Assembly: GCA_037783415.1 (NCBI GenBank)
Contig: JAZGTN010000003.1
Span: 6,362,501-6,426,500, forward strand
Source: Leptasterias polaris
Taxonomy: Eukaryota; Echinodermata; Asteroidea; Forcipulatida; Asteriidae
Direction of reading: 5' to 3'
DNA length: 64,000 nucleotides
Shown piece after piece: positions 56,801 through 62,066 of this stretch (position 1 is its first letter; the number at the start of each line of letters is the position of its first letter). The position numbers were made by a program, and so were the translations under genes. The notes beneath the pieces were generated by a model that made no database searches, had not been told where the DNA came from, and saw nothing but the letters and a program-made list of their open reading frames with translations.

Positions 56801-57219
56801 ATCAAACAGAACATGCACACTGTCAGCGACTATTTTTGTTCAGCTCCACCAATCCTGCGTGATATACCTTTAAGTTAACTTCAGGTCGCTACTCAAGCAG
56901 CCAAATTTCATTCTTTTTGAGATAAGATGCGACTTGTCTCCTAAAATATTTATAGACTTTGTAACAGCAGGTTTGGTCTTACCGCTGTGTCTTTGGGTAG
57001 CATGACGAGCTCGAATCCTGGTAGCACATCACGATTGGCGTTGATATCTCGCACGGCCAGCTGACTTGCGAGCAAGAGGGCTTCGCCCCCAGCCCAAGCC
57101 CCGGTCATTGGAAACAGCCCTAGAAGGTACAGCTTGGTGTCGTTTGACGCACTCTCACATGGGCAGACGACTGTGAGGCTGATGACACCCACCACCACAC
57201 ACGCAACCAGTTTGAACAT
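17760..57219 (-). CDS. Metabotropic GABA-B receptor (class C GPCR), complete 18-exon coding region
   Basis: Plasma-membrane G-protein-coupled receptor expected to bind GABA or a related amino acid and to act as a GABA-B dimer. All 18 exons keep one frame and give 807 residues: signal peptide (1 to about 23), Venus-flytrap domain (about 30-435), no cysteine-rich domain (as in GABA-B receptors), seven helices (TM1 462-485; TM2 about 503-520; TM3 across 530-553; TM4 578-596; TM5 637-657; TM6 about 674-694; TM7 702-722) and a coiled-coil tail (about 748-778). C534 and C629 are placed for the TM3-ECL2 disulfide. The motifs KMSSPNINNL, FGAMFSKTWRVH and ALNDSKFI are GABBR2-like. However W42, Y229 and E331 sit where GABBR1 has GABA contacts that GABBR2 lacks. 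The gene spans about 39 kb, with a LINE in intron 5 and an antisense gene in intron 1. Class certain; one-to-one orthology is not. Confidence 0.92.
18092..18256 (-). CDS. GABA-B receptor exon 17: cytoplasmic coiled coil
   Basis: 55 codons. The second half, DELQLLRQDILQLKMENKKL, has heptad-spaced Leu/Ile, the place and character of the GABA-B heterodimer coiled coil. The donor is GTCAGT. Confidence 0.84.
18615..18763 (-). CDS. GABA-B receptor exon 16: TM6-TM7
   Basis: GICIYNMLIFSVIGAPISFV (TM6) and ALVAGLIWLATTLTLCVIFI then PK (TM7 end). Acceptor CTACAG, donor GTACAT. Confidence 0.91.
19308..19491 (-). CDS. GABA-B receptor exon 15: ECL2 and TM5
   Basis: VDDENDDIIYTPIRVMCESA then TM5 (WIGAFYVIDGLLLVFGAFLA) and ETRTVSIQALNDSKFI, almost identical in pattern to GABBR2. 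Cys629 should pair with Cys534. Confidence 0.92.
20048..20170 (-). CDS. GABA-B receptor exon 14: TM4
   Basis: 41 codons, VVKDFRLFSFVASLVLVDVL to FDPLQAKEKHGLEK. The WE(T)FDPL end of TM4 is typical of GABA-B receptors (WQ.VDPL). Confidence 0.9.
20625..20732 (-). CDS. GABA-B receptor exon 13: TM3
   Basis: 36 codons, ARTWCLSIGFSMAFGAMFSK then TWRVHKIF. The K-TW-RVH end of TM3 matches GABBR2, the G-protein-coupling subunit in vertebrates. Confidence 0.92.
20997..21275 (+). repeat. tRNA-derived SINE with V-SINE-like body
   Basis: Head GTCATGGCCGAGCGATTAGG (A box) and GGGGTCGATTTCCGGTCATG (B box) resembles a class II tRNA. Then GTGTCCTTGAGCAAATTGTT, a block typical of V/Deu-type SINEs, and the tail TGTAAAGCGCTTC. 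In receptor intron 12, opposite strand. Confidence 0.65.
21505..21637 (-). CDS. GABA-B receptor exon 12: TM2 and start of TM3
   Basis: Completes Arg, then VIKMSSPNINNLMLIGGILA (intracellular loop 1 and TM2) to TFLWMCK. The Cys here is the conserved TM3-top cysteine. The pattern is strongly GABBR2-like. Confidence 0.92.
21965..23729. mobile_element. foldback element built of AAACATGTTTAG-type repeats
   Basis: Termini CACTGTAAAAACGGCGTTTAG and its inverse near 23710-23728. The left half (about 22620-22770) reads as the reverse complement of the right-hand array units (23030-23700). No ORF; a non-autonomous DNA element is likely. Confidence 0.7.
23040..23700. repeat. minisatellite, period about 138 bp
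   Basis: CAACCCGTTTAGCTTTTTGA (or CAACACG...) at 23192, 23330, 23468 and 23604. Each unit carries several AAACATGTTT/AAACACGTTT words. Confidence 0.85.
24844..25549. mobile_element. DNA transposon-like MITE, copy 1
   Basis: Terminal inverted repeats TAGACTGTGCAAGTCTCGCG / GAGACTTGCACAGTCTA. A close copy at 49019-49764 shares CTTCCGGGACCATNGTGGTC, the interior and both ends. The TA tips fit Tc1/mariner-type insertion. No transposase ORF. Confidence 0.8.
25655..26775. repeat. inverted GC-rich pair around 1 kb of unannotated DNA
   Basis: GATGTCAGCGGCGGCGGAAC near 25660 is inverted as GTTCCGCCGCCGGTGATTGA near 26760, each next to G/C runs. The interior has no convincing gene. Confidence 0.45.
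27147..27297 (-). CDS. GABA-B receptor exon 11: linker and TM1
   Basis: GAPPIDFRIERKVRQTIRP linker, then TM1 (LFTTGMVFAAAGVSLACAFL) and a basic FRKRR. No cysteine-rich domain lies between flytrap and TM1. Ends in phase 2 at GTAAGA. Confidence 0.9.
27558..27650 (-). CDS. GABA-B receptor exon 10
   Basis: Completes Asp, then GRIVSTGMMDPTNGSGYDIV to SVQWQ plus one base. End of the flytrap domain. The donor is GTTCGT. Confidence 0.86.
28096..28159 (-). CDS. GABA-B receptor exon 9 (GC donor)
   Basis: 64 bases encoding GPVKFTSSGDRLGLYILRQL and Gln plus one base. The only donor that keeps the frame is a GC site (CAAG then GCGAGT). A later GT in the same codon region breaks the frame. Confidence 0.83.
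28472..28566 (-). CDS. GABA-B receptor exon 8
   Basis: Completes Asp, then PPRTLADFMYDNVTADMLF to LIFEGVS, the conserved F..V(S/T)G region before the last flytrap strands. The donor is GTAAGT. Confidence 0.87.
29512..29560. repeat. poly-G and (GA)n microsatellite
   Basis: A run of about 16 G, then GTGGGG and about 11 AG units. It creates an ORF rich in Gly, Arg and Glu that should be ignored. Confidence 0.9.
30474..30627 (-). CDS. GABA-B receptor exon 7
   Basis: TTSEFLKNFQASYGSDDP to QKHLQEL plus one base. GYLETSLSYDTVW aligns with GABBR1 FQEAPLAYDAIW, so Glu331 is at the GABBR1 ligand Glu. The donor is GTAATT. Confidence 0.88.
31086..31203. repeat. (GTT)n-rich microsatellite
   Basis: GTT/GTC triplets over about 115 bp. 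The overlapping Val/Cys-rich ORF is a product of the triplet repeat. Confidence 0.9.
31744..31892 (-). CDS. GABA-B receptor exon 6
   Basis: Completes Gly, then WLEKNWWREPDDSIDC to PSLAGL. The GW...NWW stretch is typical of lobe 2 in GABA-B receptors. Acceptor ACTGTCAG, donor GTGAGA. Confidence 0.88.
31947..31990. repeat. two hairpins of the covarying family
   Basis: AGGTGTTCGTAAAAACGAACAC (8-bp stem, AAAA loop), then a decayed GGGTTTCGCTTGGTGAAAC. Preceded by an A/C-rich spacer like those between the hairpins at 34 kb. Confidence 0.7.
32040..33830. repeat. diverged tandem array with GGACCGGAAG cores
   Basis: Repeated modules: GGTTCAGAAGTTATGATTTT then CTTCCGTTTTGAACCGGAAG and AAGGTCAAAACGGGTCNC, at least five times (about 32150, 32280, 33400, 33540, 33640), with a unique stretch (about 32300-33300) between. 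The core resembles the 10905-11530 array. Confidence 0.65.
34118..34298. repeat. cluster of four stem-loops
   Basis: Hairpins at 34118-34145, 34158-34188, 34214-34244 and 34269-34298, separated by A-rich spacers. The two middle ones are identical with perfect 12-bp stems (AGGTGTTCGTGC); the others have different stems with matching arms. Confidence 0.85.
35091..36727 (+). pseudogene. LINE reverse transcriptase pseudogene
   Basis: Three successive reading-frame segments (to about 35800, to about 36288, to the stop at 36727) cover one RT protein. Each shift is a single-base-scale indel. The catalytic FADD in the second segment is intact. Confidence 0.8.
35091..36740 (+). mobile_element. 5'-truncated RTE-like non-LTR retrotransposon, two frameshifts
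   Basis: Reverse-transcriptase region of a LINE in receptor intron 5, antisense to the host gene. Visible blocks in order: linker before the RT, NGKAPG-like GKAPGLDEIPLEFW, LPKKGN...NYRGISLT, GFRKGRST, FVDFRKAFDSVHR, GVLQGDTLAPFLF, the catalytic FADD box, and a C-terminal RRLKLAGHSYR/HGRRNRGK region. The frame changes near 35800-35805 and again near 36285-36290, and the endonuclease part is missing, so this copy is dead. The stop codon runs straight into an (AG)n tail with almost no 3' UTR. This and the linker sequence suggest the RTE clade, inferred from recall. Confidence 0.85.
38020..38464. repeat. foldback repeat
   Basis: GCCGTGTCTGAATTGGCTGT and GGCCAAGTTCGCGCAAGGAC at the left are inverted at the right as GTCCTTGCGCGAACTTGGCT and GCTGCCAATTCGGATACGGC. 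The loop contains CTAGTCGACGATAGT-type small palindromes. Confidence 0.75.
38482..38823. repeat. second foldback element, adjacent
   Basis: TAGCCTTTTGACAAGGCC at the left, its inverse GGCCTTGACAAAAGGCTA at the right, and inner arms ACGAGGGCCTTTTCCAACTT / AAGTTGGAAAAGGCCCTCGT. Ends about 65 bases before receptor exon 5. Confidence 0.8.
38888..39002 (-). CDS. GABA-B receptor exon 5
   Basis: QLGARIIIGGFYSNMARRVF to YVWILP plus one base of Gly. GGFY places a Tyr (229) at the GABBR1 ligand Tyr, where GABBR2 has Asp. The donor is GTCTGT. Confidence 0.88.
39388..39760. repeat. minisatellite (about 108 bp) that includes a receptor exon end
   Basis: CAGGTTTACCTTA..ATTTCCGACTTGG...TATTGGG occurs at 39388, 39496, 39604 and 39715. 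The last is the real 3' end and donor of receptor exon 4 (minus strand). A partial unit precedes at about 39320. Confidence 0.88.
39724..39825 (-). CDS. GABA-B receptor exon 4
   Basis: 34 codons, SMADFHMDASKAGIEILG to VGNIK. Acceptor CTGTCAG, donor GTAAAC. The last bases and donor of this exon are repeated in a minisatellite just downstream in the intron. Confidence 0.85.
42867..43200 (+). repeat. MITE family A, full copy
   Basis: GTGTACAACATTGGTAAGAT at the left, CCAATGTTGTACAC at the right. Interior with AAGATGGTCATGGTGGAAAA and TTTCACAGGTTTGTTATTTC. About 330 bp; ends 45 bases before receptor exon 3. Confidence 0.75.
43245..43415 (-). CDS. GABA-B receptor exon 3
   Basis: 57 codons, ISFTSTSPKLSQRETYPRFF to SVSLFTL. 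The Ser/Thr-rich SFTSTSP loop aligns with the GABBR1 SYGSSSP ligand loop. The acceptor is a weak A-rich AG, fixed by phase; the donor is GTAAGT. Confidence 0.87.
44119..44259 (-). CDS. GABA-B receptor exon 2
   Basis: 47 codons, CDGGKATDAMYRELYN to HHWNLIQ, phase 0 at both ends. Contains the GGGCSTAT turn of lobe 1. Its acceptor AG is next to a MITE end. Confidence 0.88.
44264..44606. repeat. MITE family B, abuts receptor exon 2
   Basis: AGGTATTATTATACAATCGG at the left and CCAGTCCTGTATAATACCTT at the right. A related copy is at 56451-56873. Its left tip is within 5 bases of the receptor exon 2 acceptor. Confidence 0.72.
44690..44935 (+). repeat. SINE copy related to 7200-7400
   Basis: GGTGTGATCACTGGCTATACGG, with GGCTATACGGCAG duplicated in tandem, then a B-box-like GGTTCACATCC and CAATTTGTCTTTGTTCAAAC, shared with the 7.2-7.6 kb region. 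Confidence 0.55.
45143..46359. repeat. MITE family C, carrying a LINE and a foldback insertion
   Basis: TTAAAGGCAAAGTTTACCTT at the left, CTACCTTCCCTTTAA at the right. Interrupted by the LINE tail at 45206-45868 and by an inverted pair (GACGATGTGACCTCTG near 46131; CAGAGGTCACATCGTC near 46320). Confidence 0.6.
45206..45868 (-). mobile_element. 3' end of a second LINE (CR1/Jockey-like), nested in a MITE
   Basis: The minus-strand ORF contains KVLKLADLYYLSLGKFMYKY, LPLCFNSCF, IHSYKTRNTSKKK and GVTFWNNLKDPIK. This is the conserved C-terminal tail found after the RT in many CR1/L2/Jockey-like elements. A 3' UTR follows, ending in an AATAAACGTAAACG repeat-like tail. The flanks on both sides belong to one MITE family, so the LINE inserted into the MITE. 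5'-truncated and inactive. Confidence 0.7.
46891..47520. repeat. MITE family C, with foldback insertion
   Basis: TAAAGGCAAGGTATACCTTT at the left, AACGTATACCTTCCCGTTAA at the right. Inside, GGCCATCTTTACGGGCA (about 47254) is inverted as TGCCCGTAAAGATGGC (about 47416), marking a nested element. Confidence 0.65.
48570..48710. repeat. partial copy of the foldback MITE seen at 61714-61862
   Basis: Ends CTTTGTGAAATCGGCCC and shares the GTGACATCAC...CTTAGTAATT interior with 61714-61862. Confidence 0.5.
48798..48905. repeat. dispersed repeat shared with 58712-58866
   Basis: CAACCTCGTTCCCAGTGGTG, then GATCTCGNCGCGCCATT in both, with a Cys/Arg-coding appearance that is spurious. A reverse-oriented relative is near 55360-55400. 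Confidence 0.5.
49019..49764. mobile_element. DNA transposon-like MITE, copy 2
   Basis: Second copy of the 24844-25549 element, with the same TIRs and interior, about 750 bp. The two copies are about 24 kb apart in the same orientation. Confidence 0.8.
50311..50377 (+). CDS. DUF1647-type gene exon 1 (signal anchor)
   Basis: ATG to CAAG before the strong donor GTATCT. It encodes 22 residues, almost all hydrophobic after MKR, plus one base that completes Glu with exon 2. Confidence 0.72.
50311..54404 (+). CDS. DUF1647-type type II membrane protein, complete four-exon gene
   Basis: Function unknown; probably a Golgi or secretory-pathway luminal protein with glycosyltransferase-like layout. Exons 50311-50377, 52235-52638, 53077-53181 and 53841-54404 join in frame to 379 residues. 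Residues 1-22 form a short cytoplasmic end and signal anchor (MKRCILVLWITSVCVLFFMY), followed by a Ser/Thr-rich stem, then the domain: NRTVIVTAISSNHFIEA, IVVYNLGL, NVEVRTFNFSKYPAHV, YAWKPPIIQ, FGAVFWADSSVRF. These are the recurring motifs of the DUF1647 family; here YNLGL has Asn where Asp is usual. NNSF and NRTV are possible N-glycosylation sites. The gene is nested, antisense, inside intron 1 of the GABA-B receptor. A MITE begins about 75 bases after the stop, so the polyA signal may lie in the short gap (ATATAAA near 54411) or in the element. Confidence 0.8.
50940..51248 (-). repeat. MITE family A, reverse copy
   Basis: CAAAGACCAGTATCCACACT to AGCATTGGTACGCACAC, the reverse orientation of 42867-43200. 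In intron 1 of the DUF1647-type gene. Confidence 0.65.
52235..52638 (+). CDS. DUF1647-type gene exon 2 (stem and first domain motifs)
   Basis: A pyrimidine-rich acceptor ending CCAACCAG and the donor GTAAGT. Ser/Thr/Asn-rich stem, then EIFNRTVIVTAISSNHF and IVVYNLGLTLRQLQP. Confidence 0.82.
53077..53181 (+). CDS. DUF1647-type gene exon 3
   Basis: 35 whole codons between TTTTAG and GTATTT: LSTLCNVEVRTFNFSKYPAH to YAWKPPIIQ. Confidence 0.85.
53841..54404 (+). CDS. DUF1647-type gene exon 4 (last)
   Basis: Starts after TTTGGTAG. ETLYEFGAVFWADSSVRF, then the C-terminal half with LHxH-like CIAPHGSQ and the stop TAA. 187 residues. Confidence 0.87.
   Translation, partial: ETLYEFGAVFWADSSVRFKRSIKLLTRHLETFHGFIPRVANYAKVGKFTVVALTHPAMFDYLEIDKETYKRDSGFTPKPQGGILYFVNSSYINEKLLQPWVDCAMVLECIAPHGSQNPHQRIIKGYHVHRYDQSALALLMYKNLRGLYRLGHDATKTFNSVMRVENRGGSAIKTVNVKRCPEKTHDF
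54480..54812 (+). repeat. MITE family A, copy after the DUF1647-type gene
   Basis: TGTGTACAACATTGTTAAGA to GACAGTGTTGTAC. Begins about 75 bases after the stop codon, so it may be part of the 3' UTR. Confidence 0.7.
56451..56873. repeat. MITE family B, full copy
   Basis: TAAAGGTATTAAACAGGATT at the left, CCAATCCTGCGTGATATACC at the right. The end lies about 110 bases from the donor of receptor exon 1. Confidence 0.7.
56983..57219 (-). CDS. GABA-B receptor exon 1: signal peptide and start of Venus-flytrap
   Basis: 79 codons from ATG. MFKLVACVVVGVISLTVVCP is the signal peptide. LYLLGLFPMTGAWAGGEALL opens lobe 1; its Trp (residue 42) is at the GABBR1 ligand-contact Trp. The donor is GTAAGA, phase 0. 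The frame is open upstream to 57549, but the signal peptide fixes the start. Confidence 0.9.
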
Positions 57220-57529
57220 TGGGTTTTTGGGCGCCCACTGCAGCCGTTTCTCTGACAAGTGAATGAGTGCTGGACGAGGAATGTGAGATAAACGCGCAGG
57301 GACAATTCGGACTGACAATGGACTGCGTCGCTCTTTCGTAGTTCTTATATTATTTTGGACCAGACAGCAGACACTACAAATTACACAATATTGACTGGGA
57401 ATATAGACTTGTCCCCGAGTCTGTGACCGTGGTTTCTTGTTCACCTGCCAGATAACCAGTACAGTATAAAAAGCCAGACATAGCGACCTCTTGTGACTAA
57501 TTTTGTTTCGTCGGATTGGTGTATACCAC

Positions 57530-57537
57530 TTTTTATA
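57530..57537 (-). promoter_or_regulatory. possible TATA box of GABA-B receptor gene
   Basis: On the minus strand TATAAAAA lies about 310 bases upstream of the receptor ATG with no other gene between. This is compatible with a core promoter, but a chance match in AT-rich DNA is possible. Confidence 0.25.
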
Positions 57538-58869
57538 GGGAATAAACATCTCTAGCCCCTCTGAGGGGTATTAGGCTTGGTAATGATGTGGAACAAGCTT
57601 CATACCCCGGGTGTAAAACGATTTCCCAGACTGCAATATTTATGTAAATAATCAAGATTTCGGCCGTGTCAGTAACATATTTACATTTTGTGGCCCAAAT
57701 CGCGAACGTTTACGTAAATATCAGCGTAAATGTTTGCATATTTGGACACAAATCGTGAATATTTATGTAAATACTTATGTAATTATATATGTTTGATGTT
57801 CTTTCAGAGCCACCATATAAAGGAGACATTCGGGACGAAACAAGGGTTTCTATAATGTTTTCTTAGCTCTGTGCAATTCGTCAGTAAATGTGTTTTTCTA
57901 AGTTTGGTGTCTCTAGTTTTGTTCATTATCTTTTTCTGCATTAGTTTCTTTAGTGCAATTTGTTATAAATGAGCTTTTAAAAATCAAATCCGGTGCGGCC
58001 GTTCTTTCCTTGGGGCTGGTTTATATATTGCTTTCCAACAAAATGCAATTAATTCACACACGTAATCACATTTTTTTTGTTATTAAACAATTGCGGGATG
58101 CATTTGCAGTTAAGGTTAATCCAGGTTATCATAGCGATGCTAAATTGGGTTTTTTAATTTCGTATAGAGCGTATTCACAGAAATGATTAACTTTGTAACC
58201 ACGAGAGGGTACTGGACAAATAACTTCGTCAGAATAGAGGCTCTGTGTATAAGCAACACAAATGAAATTATAGGCTTGGCCACATCGAGGGAAATAATTT
58301 TCATCAAAAATCACCTAATGAAGAAGATGGTGTGTCGAATTTAGTTTTTTTTTGTTCGCTATTTTGATGCGCTGAATCTAAAACCTGTATGTTTTCTGAT
58401 TATACGGAGTGACTTTTAGCCTTTTAAATTTTATTATAGCCACTATTTTGATACACGGTGTGCAAAGCAAAAAATTCCGGCGGCTCTTGTAACAACAGAA
58501 TGAGCGTCGGATGCCAAACCACTGTGAACGGGATGCAGACACTTTGCAAAATTATCATATTCTACGAAAAAAAGAAATTTGACCGTGTCAACTTTCTACG
58601 AACATTTTCCTGCTGGTGACCCCATGCAAATATCTTCAAACGAGGCGACGTTCTGCCACTCTCATCATTGTGCAAGCGCGTAAACGCCGCATCGACTTAA
58701 ATACACAAGATACCAACCTCGTTCCCAGTGGTGTACGATCTCGCCGCGCCATTTTTTCTTTCACAGAGTGCCTTGCTCGATCGTAACCTCAGGAAGTGCA
58801 GCCTATTTTTCGAGATGTATACGAGATGTATCGATACGGCACGCTGCCCATTAATATAACGAGGCTGAT

Positions 58870-60699
58870 ATAGACCCCTAGTCTTGGTGCAAGACGTCCC
58901 TGTTCTGTATTTCCACGATCCGCCCCATTACAAATTGCCGCCAATAGAGGGCGCTATCATTCCACGAACCGCTATCACCCCCACGAACCGCTATCACAGG
59001 AACGTCTTGGGAATCTCGTCGAGTATCACGTGATACAATCGCTGTGACCTATATCTGCATATTCACATTGAGGTCACAACGGCAATACGCAAGCGTACGA
59101 ACACAAATTTTAAGCCGCATAACGACCACAACAGACTGGTCACGTCATGTCAGCTGCTGTAAAATGTAGCAGACGAAATTGTATGGTCTACTATACTGAC
59201 TGACACACTGTGTGCTGTTCTGTGTAGCTAGGACGGTCGGCCTCTTTCGTGATTTTTTGCAATTATGACGGCTAACTTTGCTGGCGAATAATGGCCTCGT
59301 GATACTCATCACACCGTACGAAAAAGGGCGGATGGTGTATAGTTTGTAACCGGCAGCTAGTAACCTGTAAGAGTTACGCCACCTTACTAACGAAAGCCAA
59401 GAAAAGGGCTTCATCAAAGATTTAAGTTAGATTGTCGGCGAGGTGATCGAACCATCTGTTTCACAATATTGGTACTGTCTGCCTCAAATAATCAAAATTC
59501 ACATTTCCCTTAAGTACACACTCAATGTTGGAGTATGATGGGTTGAGGAAGCTGTCAAGTAGAAATGCTTAGGGGTTCGTATGGTGTTCCATATGTGCCA
59601 CTCCTTTCCGTCGCCTTTTCAATTTTGTCCGTCGCCTTTCCAATTTTGTCCGTCGCCTTTTCAATTTTGTCTGTCGCCTTTTCAATTTTTTCCTTCGCCT
59701 TTTCAATTTTGTCCGTCGCCTTTTCAATTTTGTCCGTCGCCTTTTCAATTTTTTCCGTCGCCTTTTCAATTTTGTCCGTGGGTTTTTCCACGTGACTACC
59801 AGGTGACTATCACATGATTCTGAAATTGAAAAGGCGAGGGAAAAATTTAAAAGGCGAGGGAAAAAATTGAAAAGGCGACGGACAAAATTGAAAAGGCGAC
59901 AGAAAAAATTGAAAAGGCGACAGAAAAAATTGAAAAGTCAAAAGGCGACAGACAAAATTGAAAAGGCGACGGACAAAATGGAAAAGGCGACAGAAAGGAG
60001 TGGCACATATGGAACACCATAGGTTCGGGTTAATGTTTACAATTTTGCAATGACAGGTAACTACTCAATGAATGAAATGCACAGTTGTTTTTATTTATTT
60101 ATTTTATTAATACAGATCCAAACACAAAAAACCTGTTCACACTTGGTCATTTTGTAGTTTTAAAATCATCACCACCCAAGTATACACAAATACAGTTAAA
60201 AATAAGAACGATATTTCATGTAAGGTTTATACTATCAAGAATATTACTATACTACAACTTTCTATTACTTTAACTGTCAACTTTTACGGCACGCTCCGCC
60301 ATTACGCAAACGACAGCAAAATACTAGTTACTACCATAAAATAATAGCTCTATGGTTACTACGTACACACGCGGGTGTCGATTGACGGTGACAAGTTCCA
60401 TTCATTCCCCACACACGATTCCATGTGCAGCCACAGTACAATAATAGAGATCAGTGGTTCACAAACGCGGCAGGTACTAGACTGATCACGTGATTTCTTT
60501 CTTGCAAAGAATTATGCAAATTTCTACGTCACAGCGGAATGTCCCTGGAATTTTCCAGGCAGTTTGACGAGATTCCCAAGACGTTCCTGTGATAGCGGTT
60601 CGTGGAATGATAGCGCCCTCTATTGGCGGCAATTTGTAATGGGGCGGATCGTGGAAATACAGAACAGGGACGTCTTGCACCAAGACTAATAGACCCCTT
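58870..60699. repeat. inverted pair (about 140 bp arms) enclosing 1.5 kb
   Basis: Left arm 58870-59019 (TAGACCCCTAGTCTTGGTGC to CGTCTTGGGAATCTCGTC), right arm 60566-60699, its reverse complement, nearly identical. The enclosed DNA contains the 21-bp satellite foldback. Confidence 0.8.
59580..60021. repeat. foldback element made of a 21-bp satellite
   Basis: Outer arms TATGGTGTTCCATATGTGCC / GGCACATATGGAACACCATA. The left half holds about 8 units of GTCGCCTTTTCAATTTTGTC, the right half its reverse complement. The spacer includes CACGTGACTACCAGGTGAC. The unit length is a multiple of three, so all frames stay open. Confidence 0.9.
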
Positions 60700-61649
60700 G
60701 CATTGATAGCAACTAGCGGGACGCCGCGCTTCGCGCGGCACCCGCTAGATGGGCACACTTCTTGCGTATAAATGTTGCAAATGTGGGGGTAAGGGGTAAT
60801 CGGAGGGGGCACTCAGAGGTCAACATTTTACAGGTTTGGCTTGGTAATGGTAGTTGAAATGGGTACGCAATGTTGTTTTGTCTTATGATAAAAAGTTGAG
60901 CATGCAAAAGGTGTTGAATGGGGTCGAAACGTCTCCTGGCCGCACCCTTCTCGTCCCTTCCCCCGACTTCACGAAGCATAATTTGGGGGTGTTTGCACGG
61001 CCGGAGTTGAGTTTTAATATCGGGGAGGGATGTACTTGGCAAGAATGGTGCATGCTTGGCATAGTATTTATGTATTTAGATTTGTCAAGACTTGTATTAA
61101 ATAAGTGACTAATAGGCCTAAGTAATCCACTGGTTTCTTTGTAAGGAAATTATGCTTCTGTGCTCCTAAAATTCCTAATTTTTGGTTTTGATTTATTACT
61201 TGATTTCCCCTTTTCGTTATTTCTTGAAAACAAAATGTGTGTTTCTCTTTTCCTTTATTTCTAAATTATGTCTTTGTTTCAATACTTCCTGTATATCCGC
61301 GTTTTCCCGTTTGTTTCTCTGTATCCGTGTGTACTTTTCATTAATTCCTTCTTTATATCTTTCGGTCCGACCTTTCTGTATGTCTTTATTTCTGCAATTC
61401 TGTGGTTTCTTATACTTGTTTCTTGTTGTTGTTTCTTGTTTGTTGATGTCTTTCCTTTGTTATTTTATTATTTGTATAGGCGGCCTACAATATATAATTG
61501 TTTATGATATCTGTGTTTCTGAATATTTATGTTGAAGTTTATTTCATTATGTTTTTATGTCTTTATTTCTGTGTTTTTGATTTCTGTATTTTGTGGATGT
61601 ATTTATTTCTGGATCGCGCAGCGCCGCCGCGGGGGGAGGAAGAGAAGTA

Positions 61650-62066
61650 TTACATCTGTAGGCTATTGTGACGTAACAGTGACGCGTATAAACGTCATCA
61701 GGTGTCAAAAAAACGGCTCGATTTCACAAAGAGTTAAGATTCATCGTAACTGCAAATCCATCGCAGTTGCTTAGCAAAGAGTGATGTCACAATACAAATC
61801 ACTATGGTAATACTGATAACTCATCTTAAGATGAATCTTAGTGCTTTGTGAAATCGGCCCCCCGGTTCGAGAACGCGTCTCCGGAAGGCACGCCGCCGGG
61901 ACACCAGTCAAGCAACGCGGGGAGGAAGTTGACCCAAGCTAAGAAGTATTGTGACGTAACAATGACGCGTATTAACGTGATCAGGTGTCAAAAAATGGGG
62001 ACCCGGCTCGAGAACACGTCTCCGGAAGGCACGCCGCCGGGACACCAGTCAAGAAAGATGGCAACC
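61650..62066. repeat. tandem duplication split by a MITE
   Basis: The block TATTGTGACGTAACARTGACG...CCGGAAGGCACGCCGCCGGG...CCAGTCAAG occurs twice. In the first copy a foldback of about 148 bp (61714-61862, ends CGATTTCACAAAG / CTTTGTGAAATCG) interrupts it after AACGGCTCG. Confidence 0.75.
61714..61862. repeat. foldback MITE
   Basis: GATTTCACAAAGAGTTAAGATTCATC-type left arm and GATGAATCTTA...CTTTGTGAAATC right arm. A relative is at 48570-48710. Confidence 0.7.

Noticed and set aside
57306..57549. N-terminal extension of the receptor to the upstream Met
   Set aside because: The extension is basic and unlike any receptor; the Met at 57219 starts a clear signal peptide.
59555..59817. Four overlapping ORFs with heptad repeats on both strands (KATDKIE, SVAFSIL, RRRTKLK, SPFQFCP)
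   Set aside because: All arise from a 21-bp satellite whose length is a multiple of three; open frames on both strands are expected without coding.
60486..60812. 108-residue minus-strand ORF
   Set aside because: Coincides with the right arm of the inverted pair, whose left arm has the same sequence without an ORF of use.
61182..61774. 117-residue hydrophobic ORF and overlaps
   Set aside because: T-rich low-complexity DNA gives Phe/Leu/Ile runs; no splice sites, start context or motif.
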